Shown here one piece after another: positions 12,285 to 24,361 of a DNA stretch of 64,000 bases. The number at the start of each line of letters is the position of its first letter. Position 1 is the first letter of the stretch. A model generated the notes under the pieces. That model was not told the origin of the DNA, made no database searches, and saw only the letters and a list, made by a program, of their open reading frames with translations. The stretch is from Trifolium pratense (lineage: Eukaryota > Streptophyta > Magnoliopsida > Fabales > Fabaceae), in contig NC_060059.1 in assembly GCF_020283565.1 (NCBI RefSeq), forward strand, positions 45,094,572 through 45,158,571, written 5' to 3'. Both the position numbers and the translations under genes were made by a program.

Positions 12285-13636
12285 CCATCAGTAGTTGATC
12301 AACTTTCAATACCCAAGAGCAATAATCCTTTGCTCCCAAAAATAATAACTCCTCCTTGCTAGAAACAATTGAAATGCCTATCCTAGGTGATTTGGATGAC
12401 ACTCCAAAGTGCAGATAACAATTCACCCATTGGACATAGGTTGAAGCAGCTCCAATGTTCATAATCCCATGAAGCTCTTTTCACTACAACAGAACAAGAG
12501 TTCCATGCTCTCGTAGACTTGATAATATCAAGTTAGAGTAAACAACCTCCATCCTGTTTTAGAGAAATACCACCAGATATATTGAGAAAAATAAATTCTC
12601 ATTATAAATATGTCAAAAAATTACACCTGACATGTCTTCAACATCTCACAGCTTCAGAATAAGGATTCCTCATTAATAACTTCTCATAGCACTCTAGAGA
12701 ATTATACATTCTCCCCTTTAATAGCTGCACATCTAGTGGTTGGTATACACAAGTTACTCTCCTCTAAACAGAATCTATTTCATGGCCATAAACAAGATTC
12801 CATAAATCTGGCTCCTTTGATCAGAAGGATTCTCCAAATGTCAGAGAAAATGTCCTTGACATTTAAGCTTGACCTCCACATAAAGAATTTGAATGAGATA
12901 CCTTTATCAAGCTTACACAAGAAAAGCAAAACACACATCTGCACTACCACATACTTGGATCAGAAATAAACTCACCCAAGAAGTCAACCATAAGTTTCTA
13001 GTGTCAAAATAAATTCAACAAGATTCTGCATACTGCTGGTCAGATGTAGCAACATCTGGGAGGACATCAGTCCCCTTCTCAAGGAACACACCAAGAGATC
13101 CTTTATCAAAGCCACTGGAGGTTGGCTTTTAGGGTTAGAAGCAAAAATAAATTGCTCACAACTTCCTTCAGATCTCTCTTCAACAAACTCATATATGAAT
13201 GCCTTTATGAGTGGACTTGAGATCACCCTCAAGTATCGTTGGCATCTCCAACAAGTTAGTTGAACCTCTTCAGAGGAGAACAGAGTATTGCACACTCAAA
13301 ACCACCAGGAGTTTTCCATCATATATATATGCAGCGGAATTCAAAGCAGAAAAAAAAAACTCCTCAACAAACTTCAGGCACACCATAATGACCTTTGCAC
13401 AAATTCCACACTCAGGTGCAACAGGTTAACATAGGTTTGAAAATAAATCAAACCATATAGAAGCTCAAACATCAAAGCTATACACCGTGCCATGAATAGT
13501 CCATCCTCCACTTCTATGGACCATTCAAACAAATATGAACTTCTTCAAGTCCAAACAACTTTTCAGTATTCCTTACTTGTTCATAACCAGAAAGTATATT
13601 CCCTAGGATCTCACCCAGATACAGAACAGGATGCCT
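12285..13636. other. 5' interior of SIRE-type element, no gag recognised
   Basis: This is where leader and gag should lie. Short minus-strand frames (12253-12462, 12984-13295) match no gag motif, and no zinc knuckle is visible. One more stem-AAATAAA-stem word lies at 12584-12600. I conclude that gag is lost or replaced. Confidence 0.5.
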
Positions 13637-13648
13637 GCTCTGATACCA
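13637..13648 (-). other. Primer binding site (initiator tRNA-Met) of SIRE-type element
   Basis: Minus strand TGGTATCAGAGC, two bases from the LTR end at 13651. This is the standard copia primer site complementary to the 3' end of initiator tRNA-Met. Confidence 0.95.
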
Positions 13649-13650
13649 AT

Positions 13651-14821
13651 TGAAATTCTGGTACACAGTAGACAAGTGTTATCCACGATGTTCAGACACT
13701 TGTCGTAACACTTGTCTTAGCAGTAAGAACAATAAAGCAGAGCATTAAAAACAGATACTGAAAAGCATAAACAACACACATAATTGTTAACTCAGTTCAA
13801 CCTAACAGCCTAATCTGGGGGATACCAATCCAGGAGGAAATTCACTATCAGCAGTATTAATTCAGAGCTAAACTCCCCCGTTTACAACTCCTCACTTAAT
13901 CCCTACCCAATGCAACTTCTACCTAGGAACTCCTAGATATGAGACCCCGTCTCACTCCCCTCAACCTTACAACCAGTAAGGATTTCAATAACAACAGAAT
14001 GGAGACACTCTCCTTGACAAAGATGAAGACACACTTCAATAACATCACCACCTAGCCAATGACTAAGTTCACAATTTGGAGTTGCTTAAAAGCTTCCTCC
14101 AATTACAATACTCAACTCATTACCTACAGGTTTCTGAGTAAGGACATAGTGACCATCTCACAACCCGAGTGGTTCACTTTACACCAACTCTCCTAGAGAG
14201 TGGCTTAAAGACACGAAACCCTTAAAAGACTACATCTTTGATATTCTATTTTTGCTTCAAGTTTCGGTGAATAAAATAGGGTTAGCAGCACCCTTTAAAT
14301 AGCATAACCTCGTGGGCTTTTCATAATGCTTCAGCTCCAAGAAATCTTCTAGATGCAAAATATATATTTTTACCAAATCTTTATTTGCATCAAATATTCC
14401 TTCCATAAATATATTTGTTGTAAATATATTTTAAAATTAAATCTTCTAATCTTCTTGAAGCACAAAGATTTATTTGAAATAAATCTTTTATATTTTCTGC
14501 AGCAATCTTCACAAGATATATTTTTGAAACAAATATTATATTTTCTAAAAGTTATTTTATTCCTTTAGAAAATAGAACTAGGGTTCAGCTGCCTTCTGAA
14601 ACACATTGATCACGTGCGCCTTGTTGTATAAGAAACCACAAAATAATTCTTCAATCAAATCTTCGAAAGATTGAATAGAAAATAAAAACGCTAGCTGGCG
14701 CGAACAATCAGACATACAAGTGTTGTTACATCTGTCTCAACACTTGGTGTACGCACATATGTCTCAACACTTGGCTAAAAGAAGTTTTTGCAAAATGTAG
14801 CCAACATACAAAAACCCAACA
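13651..14821 (-). repeat. 5' LTR of SIRE-type copia element
   Basis: 1171 bp, the same length as the left copy. Because the primer binding site is adjacent, this is the 5' LTR that would drive minus-strand transcription. Confidence 0.95.
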
Positions 14822-14824
14822 ACT

Positions 14825-15579
14825 ATGGTGGTTCCCTTATCCCCCCTAGTAAATTGACCTTCCCATGCTTTAGGACAATTTTTCCACTCCCAGTGCATGC
14901 AGTCAATACTCTCAATCATCCCTGGGAACCCTCGCATTTCACTAACATGTAGTATTTTTTGCAGGTCATCTTGGGTTGGTGCTCTCAGATACACTTGCTC
15001 ATACAATCGTATGATTCCTTTACTGAATCTACGTAAGCACTCCAATGCTGTAGTACTTCCTATTTTGATGTACTCATCGACCGCATCTGCTGCCATACCA
15101 TATGCTAACATACGCATTGCTGTGGTACATTTTGCTAAAGGTGATATACCTTCTTTATTGGCTGCATCAACTCGCTGGGTGAAGTAGTTATCACTACTTG
15201 AAAGGTCCCCAACAATTCGAAGGAAAACATGTTTTTGCATCCGGTAGCGACGACGAAACATTGCATCGTCATATGTAGGTTCATCGGCAAAGTAGTCGTC
15301 AATTAGTCTTTGGTTTGCCGCTGCATGATCTCTATTGAGATATTTTCTAGTACGAGGTGCATTATCTTCCAATATTTTCTGTCGACGCTCTCTAAATCGA
15401 TTGAGTATGTAAGCGTCATCAATTTCACATCTTTGTTTGTAGGTTGCGATATCAAAATGAAATTTTGATGGATCCATTTTTTGTGATATTGGAAGTAGAT
15501 TGGACGAGATTTGGGATATTGGAAGTAGTTGGATGAGATTTGGGATATTGGAGGTAGATTGGTACATAAATGGTTGCAT
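14825..15579 (-). pseudogene. PIF/Harbinger transposase, N-terminal half
   Basis: This encodes the N-terminal part of the DDE transposase that cuts and pastes the element. The likely start is the Met at 15477 (MDPSKF); the ORF also extends 34 residues upstream to 15579. The helix-turn-helix-like N-terminal region is followed by FRRRYRMQKHVFLRIV, typical of this family. The first catalytic aspartate lies in SIDCMHWEWKNCP. The frame is broken at 14822-14826 (ACTAT target duplication) by a copia LTR, and the last ~17 codons of the ORF are LTR sequence. The protein continues exactly in frame at 5915 after the retroelement is skipped (KGTTIV then ILEAV). No other lesion is visible in this half. 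Confidence 0.92.
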
Positions 15580-15611
15580 GAGTCCTTATATATAAATGAT
15601 AGACATATGAC

Positions 15612-15887
15612 GGATTTGAAATAAATATTGTATAGAGTTAATTATCAGATAAAGATTAGATTCGATTTGGGTGGTAGACCACTGTTGGATTTGAAATAAA
15701 TATTGTATAGAGTTCATTATCGGATAAAGATTAGATTCGATTTGGGTGGTAGACCACTGACGGATTTGAAATAAATATTGTATAGAGTTCATTATCGGAT
15801 AAAGATTAGATTCGATTTGGGTGGTAGACCACTGTCGGATTTGAAATAAATATTGTATTGAGTTAATTATCGGATAAAGATAACAGA
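15612..15887. repeat. 75-bp tandem repeat, 3.7 copies, 5' of the transposase
   Basis: The word GGATTTGAAATAAATATTG recurs at 15612, 15687, 15762 and 15837, exactly 75 bp apart. Three full units are followed by a partial one that ends near 15887. Units differ by a few bases. The array lies just upstream of the transposase start, in what would be its 5' leader or promoter. The 68-aa minus ORF 15586-15792 is only the translated repeat. Confidence 0.9.
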
Positions 15888-16119
15888 CAATAATGTGGGA
15901 TTGGTACTACACTGCCAAAATGATAGCATACAATAATAATAATAACATACAAAAATAATAACATACAATAAATTTAAATGTCACAAACACTACACTGACA
16001 TAAATCAACGCAATAAAATTAAAGCAAACACTACACTGACAAATTCAAACACAATAAAGCTGACATATTCAAATACAATAAAATTAAAGCAAACACTACA
16101 GACAAATACTTGCTTGAAA

Positions 16120-17217
16120 CTAATCATCAAACAGTTCTTGGGCCAACTTTTCCAACATTTTTTTCTTCCGGTCATCGGGATGGTCGTCGGAACTTAACTG
16201 TAGATACAATTTCATTTTCTCCACTTTATTAGCCTCTTGTTGCATCAATGTCATTTTCTCCATTTGTTCAAGCTCTTTCTCCCTTAATTGTTTGAATTCA
16301 GTCCATTCTTTTTCCACCATCTCCGAGGTTTCCTTGCTTTTTTTTTTACCCCTTTTTTTAGCTGCCTCCCTACCCATAGGACGAGCACTAGATCCTACAG
16401 AGTTTGAGCCACATGCATCACTCTCGTGAGATCTCTTAGATCCACTACTTCCAGATCTTACTTGACTACTATAACGTGGTTGATCACGGAGAGCATTCCA
16501 TTCTTCCACTAAAGTGAATCGAACATTCTTCCCACATGCATATATTTCCTGCGCTTTTGCCAAAACATCATTCTCGGACCAACCACTTCCTTGGAGACCC
16601 TTAGCGCCATCATAAGCGCCAATCCATTTACCCAGTAATTTGTTCATATAATTAAAACAGTTTCAGCATGCAACTCCATCACGCGGAGGATCGAATGAGC
16701 AATGCTCATTACAATAGTCAGCAATTTGACCCCAATATGTTTCACCTTTCTGGTTTCTCCCGACAACACTGCTTGTTCCAAATTTGATCCACCCACTAAT
16801 TAGCACAAAATTTTGTTCAGTGTTCCATGATGGTTACTGGTTTTTGTTGCTCTTAGGAGTTGAATCTTCATTAGCAATAGTTATTTGTGTTGAAAATTCG
16901 GGAAAGTTAGGTGTACCACCACTCGGAAAAATTTCATTAACCATCGGCATGTAACCATTAAACGGGGGTGTTTGAGATGAATTTCTCAGCATAGATCCAT
17001 AATATGGATGAAAGTTAGGAACAAAGGATGATTGGTTGAAATTTGGTGTTAAACCAAAATTAGGTATGTTTTGAGGATGTTGGTTGAAAAATTGATTTGA
17101 ATTTCGATAATTGTTGGGATTTTGATAATTGTTGGGGTTTTGATAATTGTTGGAGTTTTGATAATTGTTGGGATTTTGAGAATTGTTGGGATAATTAGAA
17201 GAATTGTTGAGATCCAT
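16120..17217 (-). pseudogene. PIF/Harbinger ORF1 (Myb/SANT-like, NAM-associated C-terminus), two in-frame stops
   Basis: ORF1 is the DNA-binding partner that Harbinger elements need for transposition. One continuous minus-strand frame runs from the Met at 17217 to the stop at 16120, with two in-frame stops. The N-terminus is a low-complexity Asn/Tyr/Pro region with about six copies of an N-Y-Q-N-P-N unit. After a TAA at 16834-16836 the conserved SANT-like segment PSWNTEQNFVLISGWIKFG follows. A TGA at 16663-16665 then replaces what is Arg in the family pattern (ACRNCF), a change consistent with CGA-to-TGA deamination. The C-terminal NAM-associated part has a basic stretch (KKRGKKKSK) and a Glu/Lys-rich predicted coiled coil. 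The two stops make it a pseudogene. It is often annotated in plants as 'glutathione S-transferase T3-like', which is misleading. Confidence 0.88.
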
Positions 17218-17714
17218 TTCACTAAAAAAAGATTAAAACTTCAAAAGAAAGACTAATTAGAAAGATAATAATAGATTAAGATAGTGAAAAACTTGGTTTT
17301 TTTTTCTGTGTCCAAATGAAATGAACCAAATCTCTATTTGTAGAGAAAAAAAATCACGAATTTTGGTAAAAAAATAAAAAATTAATTTGCAATGAGATAA
17401 TTGAGTTCAAAGGATAAAAATCATAAAAATCCAGCGAACCAATCAGCAGCTGACAAGTGGCACCCTTTATCCTAAAAACCAATTCTCTCTCCGCCCTCTG
17501 CGCACACACACGCCCTGTCCACGCGTGTGACGCACGCGCCTGGCTACGCAAATGAAGAAGCGGCACGCGTCTCCCTTTATGCAGATTCAACATGTTGAAT
17601 TCATTCATCACCTCCCTCCTCCACATCACATTAAACACCATCATCACTACAATGGTTTTAACATCAAAACCTTCATTCAACACCCCTCTTTCAACACCAC
17701 TACACTTGGTCTTA

Positions 17715-18264
17715 ATGTGAGACTTAACTCACAATCGATAGATGTCCAACATTTTTGCAAGTGCCGTAAAAAGGGATTCAAATAAACTAATAGGAGAGAA
17801 ACAATTGGTTTTAATAAAATATAAAAAGTGCATATCTCTATTCCTCTCATTGAAGTTGACAATGATAAAACATAAAGGAAGAAGTAAGAACTAAGGTCAC
17901 ATTCTCTCCCATGTTTTATGTCGGAGAAACTTCCAATAACTCCAAACCTTCACTATCACTATGCTAACATTATTATTATCTGCTATCAAATACCAATCCA
18001 TAAAACCTGACAAACCTTAAAAAAAATCACAAAACTAATGAATGGTTTATAACTAAACCATCCTTATTATATATCAAATCCTATTTACATTAACCATATC
18101 ATTATCCTCCTTTGTCCTTCCAATCACTTCCTTATCAAAAACAGGAGATATCACTATCTGTCAGTGTCATATTAGCTCCTTACAACACCATTGTCCTTCA
18201 TTAGAGAGAGTGCAGATGGTGTAAATCTGAAACACTGATCAAACAGAAGAAGAATTACAACAAG
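17715..18264 (+). promoter_or_regulatory. Upstream region of the LRR receptor kinase
   Basis: 550 bp between the Harbinger TTA duplication and the start codon at 18265. TATATATC at about 18068-18075 could be a TATA box. The A/C-rich stretch after it (18120-18264) would be the leader. No other element is identifiable by eye. The Harbinger insertion ends only 550 bp from the ATG, so distal promoter elements may have been displaced by about 13 kb. Confidence 0.35.
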
Positions 18265-21200
18265 ATGCAGCTCAAAACTCAGTTTTTCTTCTTCTGTTGC
18301 ATTTGCTCTTTCCCTTATAGCTTTTATGCTGCAGAAAATAATGAAGTATCTGCTTTACTTGCTATAAAAGTCGGTCTCATTGATCCGTTGAATAGCCTAC
18401 ATGATTGGAAGGATGCAGATGTAGATCCCGATCGAGCTCATTGTAACTGGACTGGTGTCAAGTGCAGTTCAGCTGGAGCTGTTGAGAGGCTTGATATCTC
18501 ACGCATGAATCTGAGTGGAAGTGTTTCCAATATGATACAAAGTTTAAAAAGTTTAACTTTTTTAAACTTGTGCTGCAATGGATTTGAGTCATCGCTTTTG
18601 AAGAACATAACCAATCTTGCCTCGCTAAAGAGCCTCGACGTAAGCCAGAATTTCTTCACCGGTGAATTTCCAGGCCTTGGAAAGGCGGCATCAGAACTTG
18701 TTACCTTGAATGCATCAAGCAACAATTTCTCAGGTTTTCTTCCTGAGGACCTTGGAAATATCTCTTCCTTAGAGATACTTGATCTTAGAGGCAGCTACTT
18801 TGAAGGTTCTATTCCAAAATCCTTTAGTAACTTGAGTAAGTTGAAATTCCTTGGTCTATTTGGGAATAATCTCACCGGAAAGATCCCGGTTGAGATTGGA
18901 AAACTTTCGTCACTGGAGTCTATGATCATCGGTTATAACGAATTTGAAGGTGGCATTCCAAAAGAGTTTGGGAATTTAACCAAGCTGGAGTATCTTGATT
19001 TAGCAGAAGGCAATTTTGGTGGTGAAATTCCTGATGAGTTGGGAAAACTCAAGTTATTGAACACAGTTTTCTTATACAAGAACAGTTTTGAAGGGAAAAT
19101 TCCACCAACTATTGGCAACATGACTTCATTGGTGTTGCTTGATCTGTCAGACAACATGTTATCGGGAAATATTCCGGCCGAAATAAGTCAGCTGAAGAAT
19201 TTGCAGCTTCTGAACTTCATGAGGAACAAGCTATCTGGTCCTGTGCCTGCTGGCCTTGGAGATTTGCATCAACTGGAGGTTCTTGAGCTATGGAACAATT
19301 CCTTGTCAGGGCCATTGCCTAGTGACCTCGGCAAGAATTCGTCGTTGCAGTGGTTGGATGTATCATCCAGTTCACTCTCTGGCGAGATTCCAGAAACACT
19401 TTGCACTAACGGCAACCTCACCAAGCTTATACTTTTCAACAATGCCTTCAAGGGTCCAATTCCAACAAGCCTATCAAAATGTCCATCACTCGTTCGCGTT
19501 CGGATTCAAAACAATCTTCTTTCTGGTACAATTCCTGTTGGTTTTGGTACGCTTGAGAAGCTTCAGAGGCTAGAATTGGCTAACAATAGTCTCACCGGTG
19601 GAATTCCGGATGACATTGCTTCTTCAACATCTCTTTCATTCATTGATTTCTCCAGAAACAAACTCCACTCTTCTATTCCTTCCACTGCTATTTCTATTCC
19701 AAATCTGCAAACGTTCATGGTCTCCGAAAACAACCTGGAAGGTGATATTCCAGACCAATTCCAGAACTGTCCATCACTCGGAGTCCTGGATCTCTCCTCA
19801 AACTTTTTCTCTTGTATCATTCCAGCAAGCATTGCTTTATGTCAGAAATTGGTAAAGTTGAGCCTACAAAACAACCAATTAACTGGTGGCATCCCAAAAG
19901 CAATAACAAGCATGCCTACATTGTCCATTCTTGATCTTTCTAACAACTCTTTAACTGGTCAGATACCTGATAGCTTTGGTATGTCTCCGGCTCTGGAAAC
20001 ATTCAATGTCTCATACAACAAGCGAAGGTCCTGTTCCAGAAAACGGCATGCTAAGAGCGTTAAATCCAAACGATCTTGTGGGAAACGCGGGCCTATGTGG
20101 TGGTTTCTTTCCTCCATGTGGAAAAACCTCAGCATATTCATTAAGGCGCGGAAGCTCACATGGAAAGAACGTAATTGTAGGATGGATAGTTGGACTATCA
20201 TCAATCTTAGCCATTGGAGTTGCTGTTTTGGTAGGCAGATCTATATACATGAAATGGTACACGGAAGGATTATGCTTCCGAGGAAGATTTTATGGAGGTA
20301 GCAAGGGATGGCCTTGGAGATTGATGACATTTCAGAGACTCAATTTTACCAGTACTGATATCTTATCCTGCATCAAGGAAACAAATGTGATAGGCATGGG
20401 AGCGACCGGGTCGTTTATAAGGCTGAGGTGCCACAATCAAGTACAGTCGTGGCAGTCAAAAAATTGTGGAGATCAGGATCTGATGTTGAAGTAGGAAGTA
20501 GTGATGATCTTGTTGGAGAAGTGAATCTTTTAGGGAGGCTAAGGCATAAGAACATTGTTAAACTACTAGGGTTTCTTTATAATGACACTGATGTGATGAT
20601 AGTGTATGAATTTATGCTCAATGGAAACCTTGGAGATGCCTTGCATGGTAAACAATCAGAGAGATTGCTTATAGACTGGGTTTCGCGGTATAACATAGCT
20701 CTAGGAGTCGCACAAGGACTCGCTTATCTTCATCATGACTGTCATCCACCTGTTATCCATAGAGACATCAAGTCGAATAATATACTGCTTGATGCAAATC
20801 TTGAACCAAGGATAGCAGATTTCAGATTAGCCAAGATGATCCGTAAGGATGAAACGGTCTCCATGATTGCTGGATCCTATGGATACATTGCCCCGGGTGA
20901 GTTACTAGTTCATACATGCTTTTACAATGGTTTTAGGTTAGTTAAAAGTTCAATGAACATATCTTTCAAAACAGATTAGAACATAGTACTAATACTGCAC
21001 AATTCATTTTTTTAAGGAAAACAATGTTTCTTCATTGGGTTAAATATGTACTTAGTCCCTACAATTACACTGCATTTTGGTATTGGTCCCTGCACTTTTT
21101 TTTGTTGAGTTTTGGTCCTTGCAATTACATTGAGTTTTGCTATTAGTCCCTAATGGAAGTTGACCATTACAAAAATGTTACAAACTAAAGGAGTGTCACG

Positions 21201-21847
21201 TGGCCCAATAAATATAAGCCACGTGGCACTATGAAAGGCTCGCTTTTTTTTTTTTCTTTTCTTTTTCTTTCTTTTGGGTAATTCACTTTTATTGTTTTTT
21301 CTTTTACCATAGTAGGAGTATTTACTACAGTATTAATTATTATTGGCTCTCTCTCTCTCTCTAAGCAAACACCGCCCACCACCAACAACTCCGCCCTGCT
21401 CCGCCAAAGATGTAGATTCTTGCTCTTGGTGGTGCGATCGTGTCTCTTGACATCACAACACCACCGTCTAACCCGGTTGGGTGTTGCTCCAAATGGGTCG
21501 TTTGGCACCGAAATATGACTCAGAATTTGCATTCAACAATTGCAGAATTACCAAGTATGACAGTCAAAATTGCGTTTTGTAGTTGTGGTGGTGGGGTAGG
21601 GTTATTGAAGAAGATGAAGTTGGTTGGTGTGTTTTAGAAGAAGATGAAGTTAGTTGTTGTTGATGAAGATGAAGTTGTTTGTTGATAAAGATGAAGAACA
21701 CAAATTGGTATTTAAGAAAGATGAAGAGCACAATTTGATGTTTTTGCTATGTCATGGTGGTTTCATGTGTAGAAGAAGATGGGTGTGATCCCTAACCCTC
21801 TTTTCTGCTATCTCTGTTTTTAATTTATTTTTGTAGTTATTATTATT

Positions 21848-21946
21848 AGGGTTAATTATACATTTGGTCCCTTAAGTTTATTTTAGGTTAATTATACAAA
21901 TTGAAACCTAAAATAAACGTAAGGGACCAAATGTATAGTTAAGCCT
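21848..21946. mobile_element. Foldback MITE, ~99 bp
   Basis: The left arm TTAATTATACATTTGGTCCC..TTTATTTTAGGTT is repeated inverted at 21903-21946 with few mismatches, around a ~14-base centre. It would form a near-perfect hairpin. It sits in an ATT-rich tract that hides any target duplication. Confidence 0.8.
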
Positions 21947-22616
21947 TATTATTATTATTACTAGTATGATACCCGTGCCAAGCACGGGGGCAAAACTTTA
22001 AAAATTTACTTATTTTTGTTTACAACATAAATAAAAATTATGATGAATAGAGTAACAAAAAACGCATGATAAAAAATAATGGTCGATTTTTAGAAAATCA
22101 AATAACTCATATAATTTCTTTTCGTGATATCTAAACTAATGGTCAAATTTTAGGAAATCAAACTTACGATTTATTGACACCATTAACAAAAATATATCAT
22201 CAAACGGTGAATCTCATTTAAAGTAATAACGGATTTGTGCTACATGAGCTCACACATCTCGATGCATCTTCGCATAATATCGATGAAAGTTATTTTTATA
22301 TCACTGTAGTTGGTTGTGTATACCACTTATACATAATCCACCTTAACAAAATATAAATGTTTTCTTATAAAAAAACGATTCAACAGGAGAAATAAATAAA
22401 ACAATTGTCAACACTATTTGAAACTTCAACATATTATTTTGAAGCGTGTTTCATAATAGTCATTTGTTATTCATAATAGTCTGAACTGCAAAAAAAATGA
22501 TGTGAAAAAAAAATACGAAGTTAGAAAAAAAATACACAAATAATAATAAATGAAATTTAAGGAACATTAATAGTATATTATAGTGTTAAGAAATAACCTG
22601 AAAAGTTTAGAAATCT

Positions 22617-24254
22617 TTATACGTTCTGAAAAACTTCGCGATAGACAACATTTGTGGTCTCACTACAAATATTATCATCTTCATCCAAAATCAACAACTT
22701 CAATCCCTTTCTAGATGTAACGTGAGAGACAGCAACATAAAGTTGTCCGTGAGTGAAAACGGACTTCGGAAGATAAATGCCTACATGAGATAAAGACTGG
22801 CCTTGACTTTTATTGATGGTCATTGCAAAACAAAGAGTTATTGGAAATTGCCTACGCTTAAATTTAAATGGTAGGCCAGGATCACTTGGTAGCAAATCAA
22901 ATCTAGGAATAAATATTTTATCCCCCGCATTTTTTCCTGTAATGACCGTAGCACTTATACTTTTCTTCCCTAGGTGGGTCACTGTTAACCTCGTACCATT
23001 ACATAAACCTTTTGCCTGATCAACATTTCTCAGGAGCATAACAGGACATCCCACTTTTAGTTTCAACTTGTGATTAGGAATCCCCGAAACCTTGATATCA
23101 TTTAAAAATTCTGTTGTGAACCAATCTCCTTGAATCTCGGAATTTTCATCTGATCGAACACAGGAGTCAGAGCTTAAAAACTCTCTCTCATCACCGGGAA
23201 TCAGTGACATAAGATAATCATTAACATACTCAACTGATTCAAGAGTCGGGGCAAGAATTCCTCTTTCTTGAAAAAATTGTGGATTGTTAATATTATCCAG
23301 AAAGTTTGGATATACAAAATCGACCAAAGACATCAACGGATTTGTAGTATCAGTTATAAGCAAGTCTTCAGGGATTTTAATATTGCTCTGACCATCTCCA
23401 TCTGCATTGTCATCACCGTCACCAATTGATAGTATCCATTTACCAAAATCTGCAATTTCTTTTTGTTCAGCCGGTATAGATGATGCACCCAATCTCATAT
23501 TCACATTAAGTTGCATTACAGTACAATGAGCCCATAATTTTGAAGAATTAATTGCCGAAGAAACAATATCTTGTCTTGACCCTCTCCTGATTACAGGTAA
23601 TATCTGTCTGAAATCACCGCCAAGAACCACTGTTATACCACCAAACGGTTTGTATTTGTTGAGCGGATGTTTCTTTTCCATAATATCTCGCAAAAATCTA
23701 TCAACACATTCAAAACATAGTTTATTCATCATTGGTGCCTCATCCCAAATTATTAACTTGGCTTCAGAAATTAGCTCTGCCTGTAGACTATCCTTTTTAA
23801 AGTTGGATGTAGACAACTCATTAATCTCAATAGGGATTCCAAAAGATGAGTGTGCAGTTTTTCCACCTGGTAATAACAGTGATGCAATTCCGCTAGAAGC
23901 TGCATTTAATACAATTAAACCTTTTGATCTAACAGCAGCAGACAATGTTTTCCATATAAATGTTTTTCCAGTACCCCCATAACCATATAAGAAAAAGAAA
24001 CGACCATAACCTGAAAGAACGGATTCCATAATCTTATCATATGCATCCCTCTGCTCACTGGTCAACATGGATAATAGAGAATCATGTGTCTTTGCCAATT
24101 CAGTCTTGTCATAATTAAGGGCATCTACGATAAACATATTGTTGTAGGTCGGCATGCCGGTACGATCTGGCTGTGGCATAGACTTGTAATTCTCAAGAGT
24201 TTTTCCATTTAAAATAAGCAGCTTTTCAATCTCTATTAAACACAAATTCTTCAA
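22617..24254 (-). CDS. Helitron PIF1-like helicase domain, 545 aa
   Basis: This is the SF1 helicase part of a RepHel protein, thought to unwind DNA during rolling-circle transposition. Visible motifs in order: SEQRDAYDKI, Walker A GYGGTGKTF (residues ~90-100), SGIASLLLPGGKTAHSSF, Walker B LIIWDEAPM, GGDFRQILPV, VNMRL, GCPVMLLRN, TINKSQGQSL, and the last motif, VAVSHVTSRKGLK. In the family the last motif is normally VSRVTS; the Arg is His here (one G-to-A change), which may abolish activity. The reading frame is otherwise open. A separate frame (24362-24745) encodes the region just upstream. The gene lies antisense to the kinase, inside its intron. Confidence 0.9.
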   Translation of the reverse strand: MKNLCLIEIEKLLILNGKTLENYKSMPQPDRTGMPTYNNMFIVDALNYDKTELAKTHDSLLSMLTSEQRDAYDKIMESVLSGYGRFFFLYGYGGTGKTFIWKTLSAAVRSKGLIVLNAASSGIASLLLPGGKTAHSSFGIPIEINELSTSNFKKDSLQAELISEAKLIIWDEAPMMNKLCFECVDRFLRDIMEKKHPLNKYKPFGGITVVLGGDFRQILPVIRRGSRQDIVSSAINSSKLWAHCTVMQLNVNMRLGASSIPAEQKEIADFGKWILSIGDGDDNADGDGQSNIKIPEDLLITDTTNPLMSLVDFVYPNFLDNINNPQFFQERGILAPTLESVEYVNDYLMSLIPGDEREFLSSDSCVRSDENSEIQGDWFTTEFLNDIKVSGIPNHKLKLKVGCPVMLLRNVDQAKGLCNGTRLTVTHLGKKSISATVITGKNAGDKIFIPRFDLLPSDPGLPFKFKRRQFPITLCFAMTINKSQGQSLSHVGIYLPKSVFTHGQLYVAVSHVTSRKGLKLLILDEDDNICSETTNVVYREVFQNV

Positions 24255-24361
24255 ATCATTTTCACTAATTTGTATATCCGCAATTTGTGAATTAAACTTG
24301 TAAAATTATATGTTTACAAAATATAAAATTCAATAATAATAAAATAATGAGTTAAATAAAA

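Larger units (their letters stand above)
5918..14821 (-). mobile_element. SIRE/Maximus-type Ty1/copia element, rearranged, 8904 bp
   Basis: Two 1171-bp LTRs (TG..CA ends) flank a 6.6 kb interior, with 5-bp duplications ACTAT at 5913-5917 and 14822-14826. The primer binding site, complementary to initiator tRNA-Met, lies next to the right LTR on the minus strand, and a polypurine tract lies next to the left LTR. The element therefore reads right to left. By eye the LTRs differ at about 11 positions (~1%), so the insertion is recent. The interior lacks recognisable gag, protease, reverse transcriptase and RNase H. It holds only scrambled envelope-like and integrase fragments, so it must rely on another element for mobility. 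Confidence 0.9.
4760..17711 (-). mobile_element. PIF/Harbinger DNA transposon, split by a copia element
   Basis: The ends read GACCATGTACAATGGT on the left and, complemented, GACCAAGTGTAGTGGT on the right (12 of 16 identical). Both sides carry the 3-bp duplication TTA (4757-4759 and 17712-17714), the hallmark of PIF/Harbinger insertion. Removing the nested retroelement and its duplication leaves about 4.04 kb, a normal size for an autonomous element. It has both standard genes on the minus strand: the Myb/SANT-like ORF1 (16120-17217) and the DDE transposase (15477-14827, resuming 5912-5198). The left tip is doubled (GACCATGTACAATG twice in tandem at 4760-4788). Confidence 0.9.

Noticed and set aside
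20428..20979. Separate cytoplasmic kinase gene
   Set aside because: It is the in-frame continuation of the receptor kinase after two small deletions; the C-terminal residues after YGYIAPG are intron read-through.
21440..21637. 65-aa plus ORF
   Set aside because: Low-complexity, in the interior of the Mutator-like element; no conserved motif.
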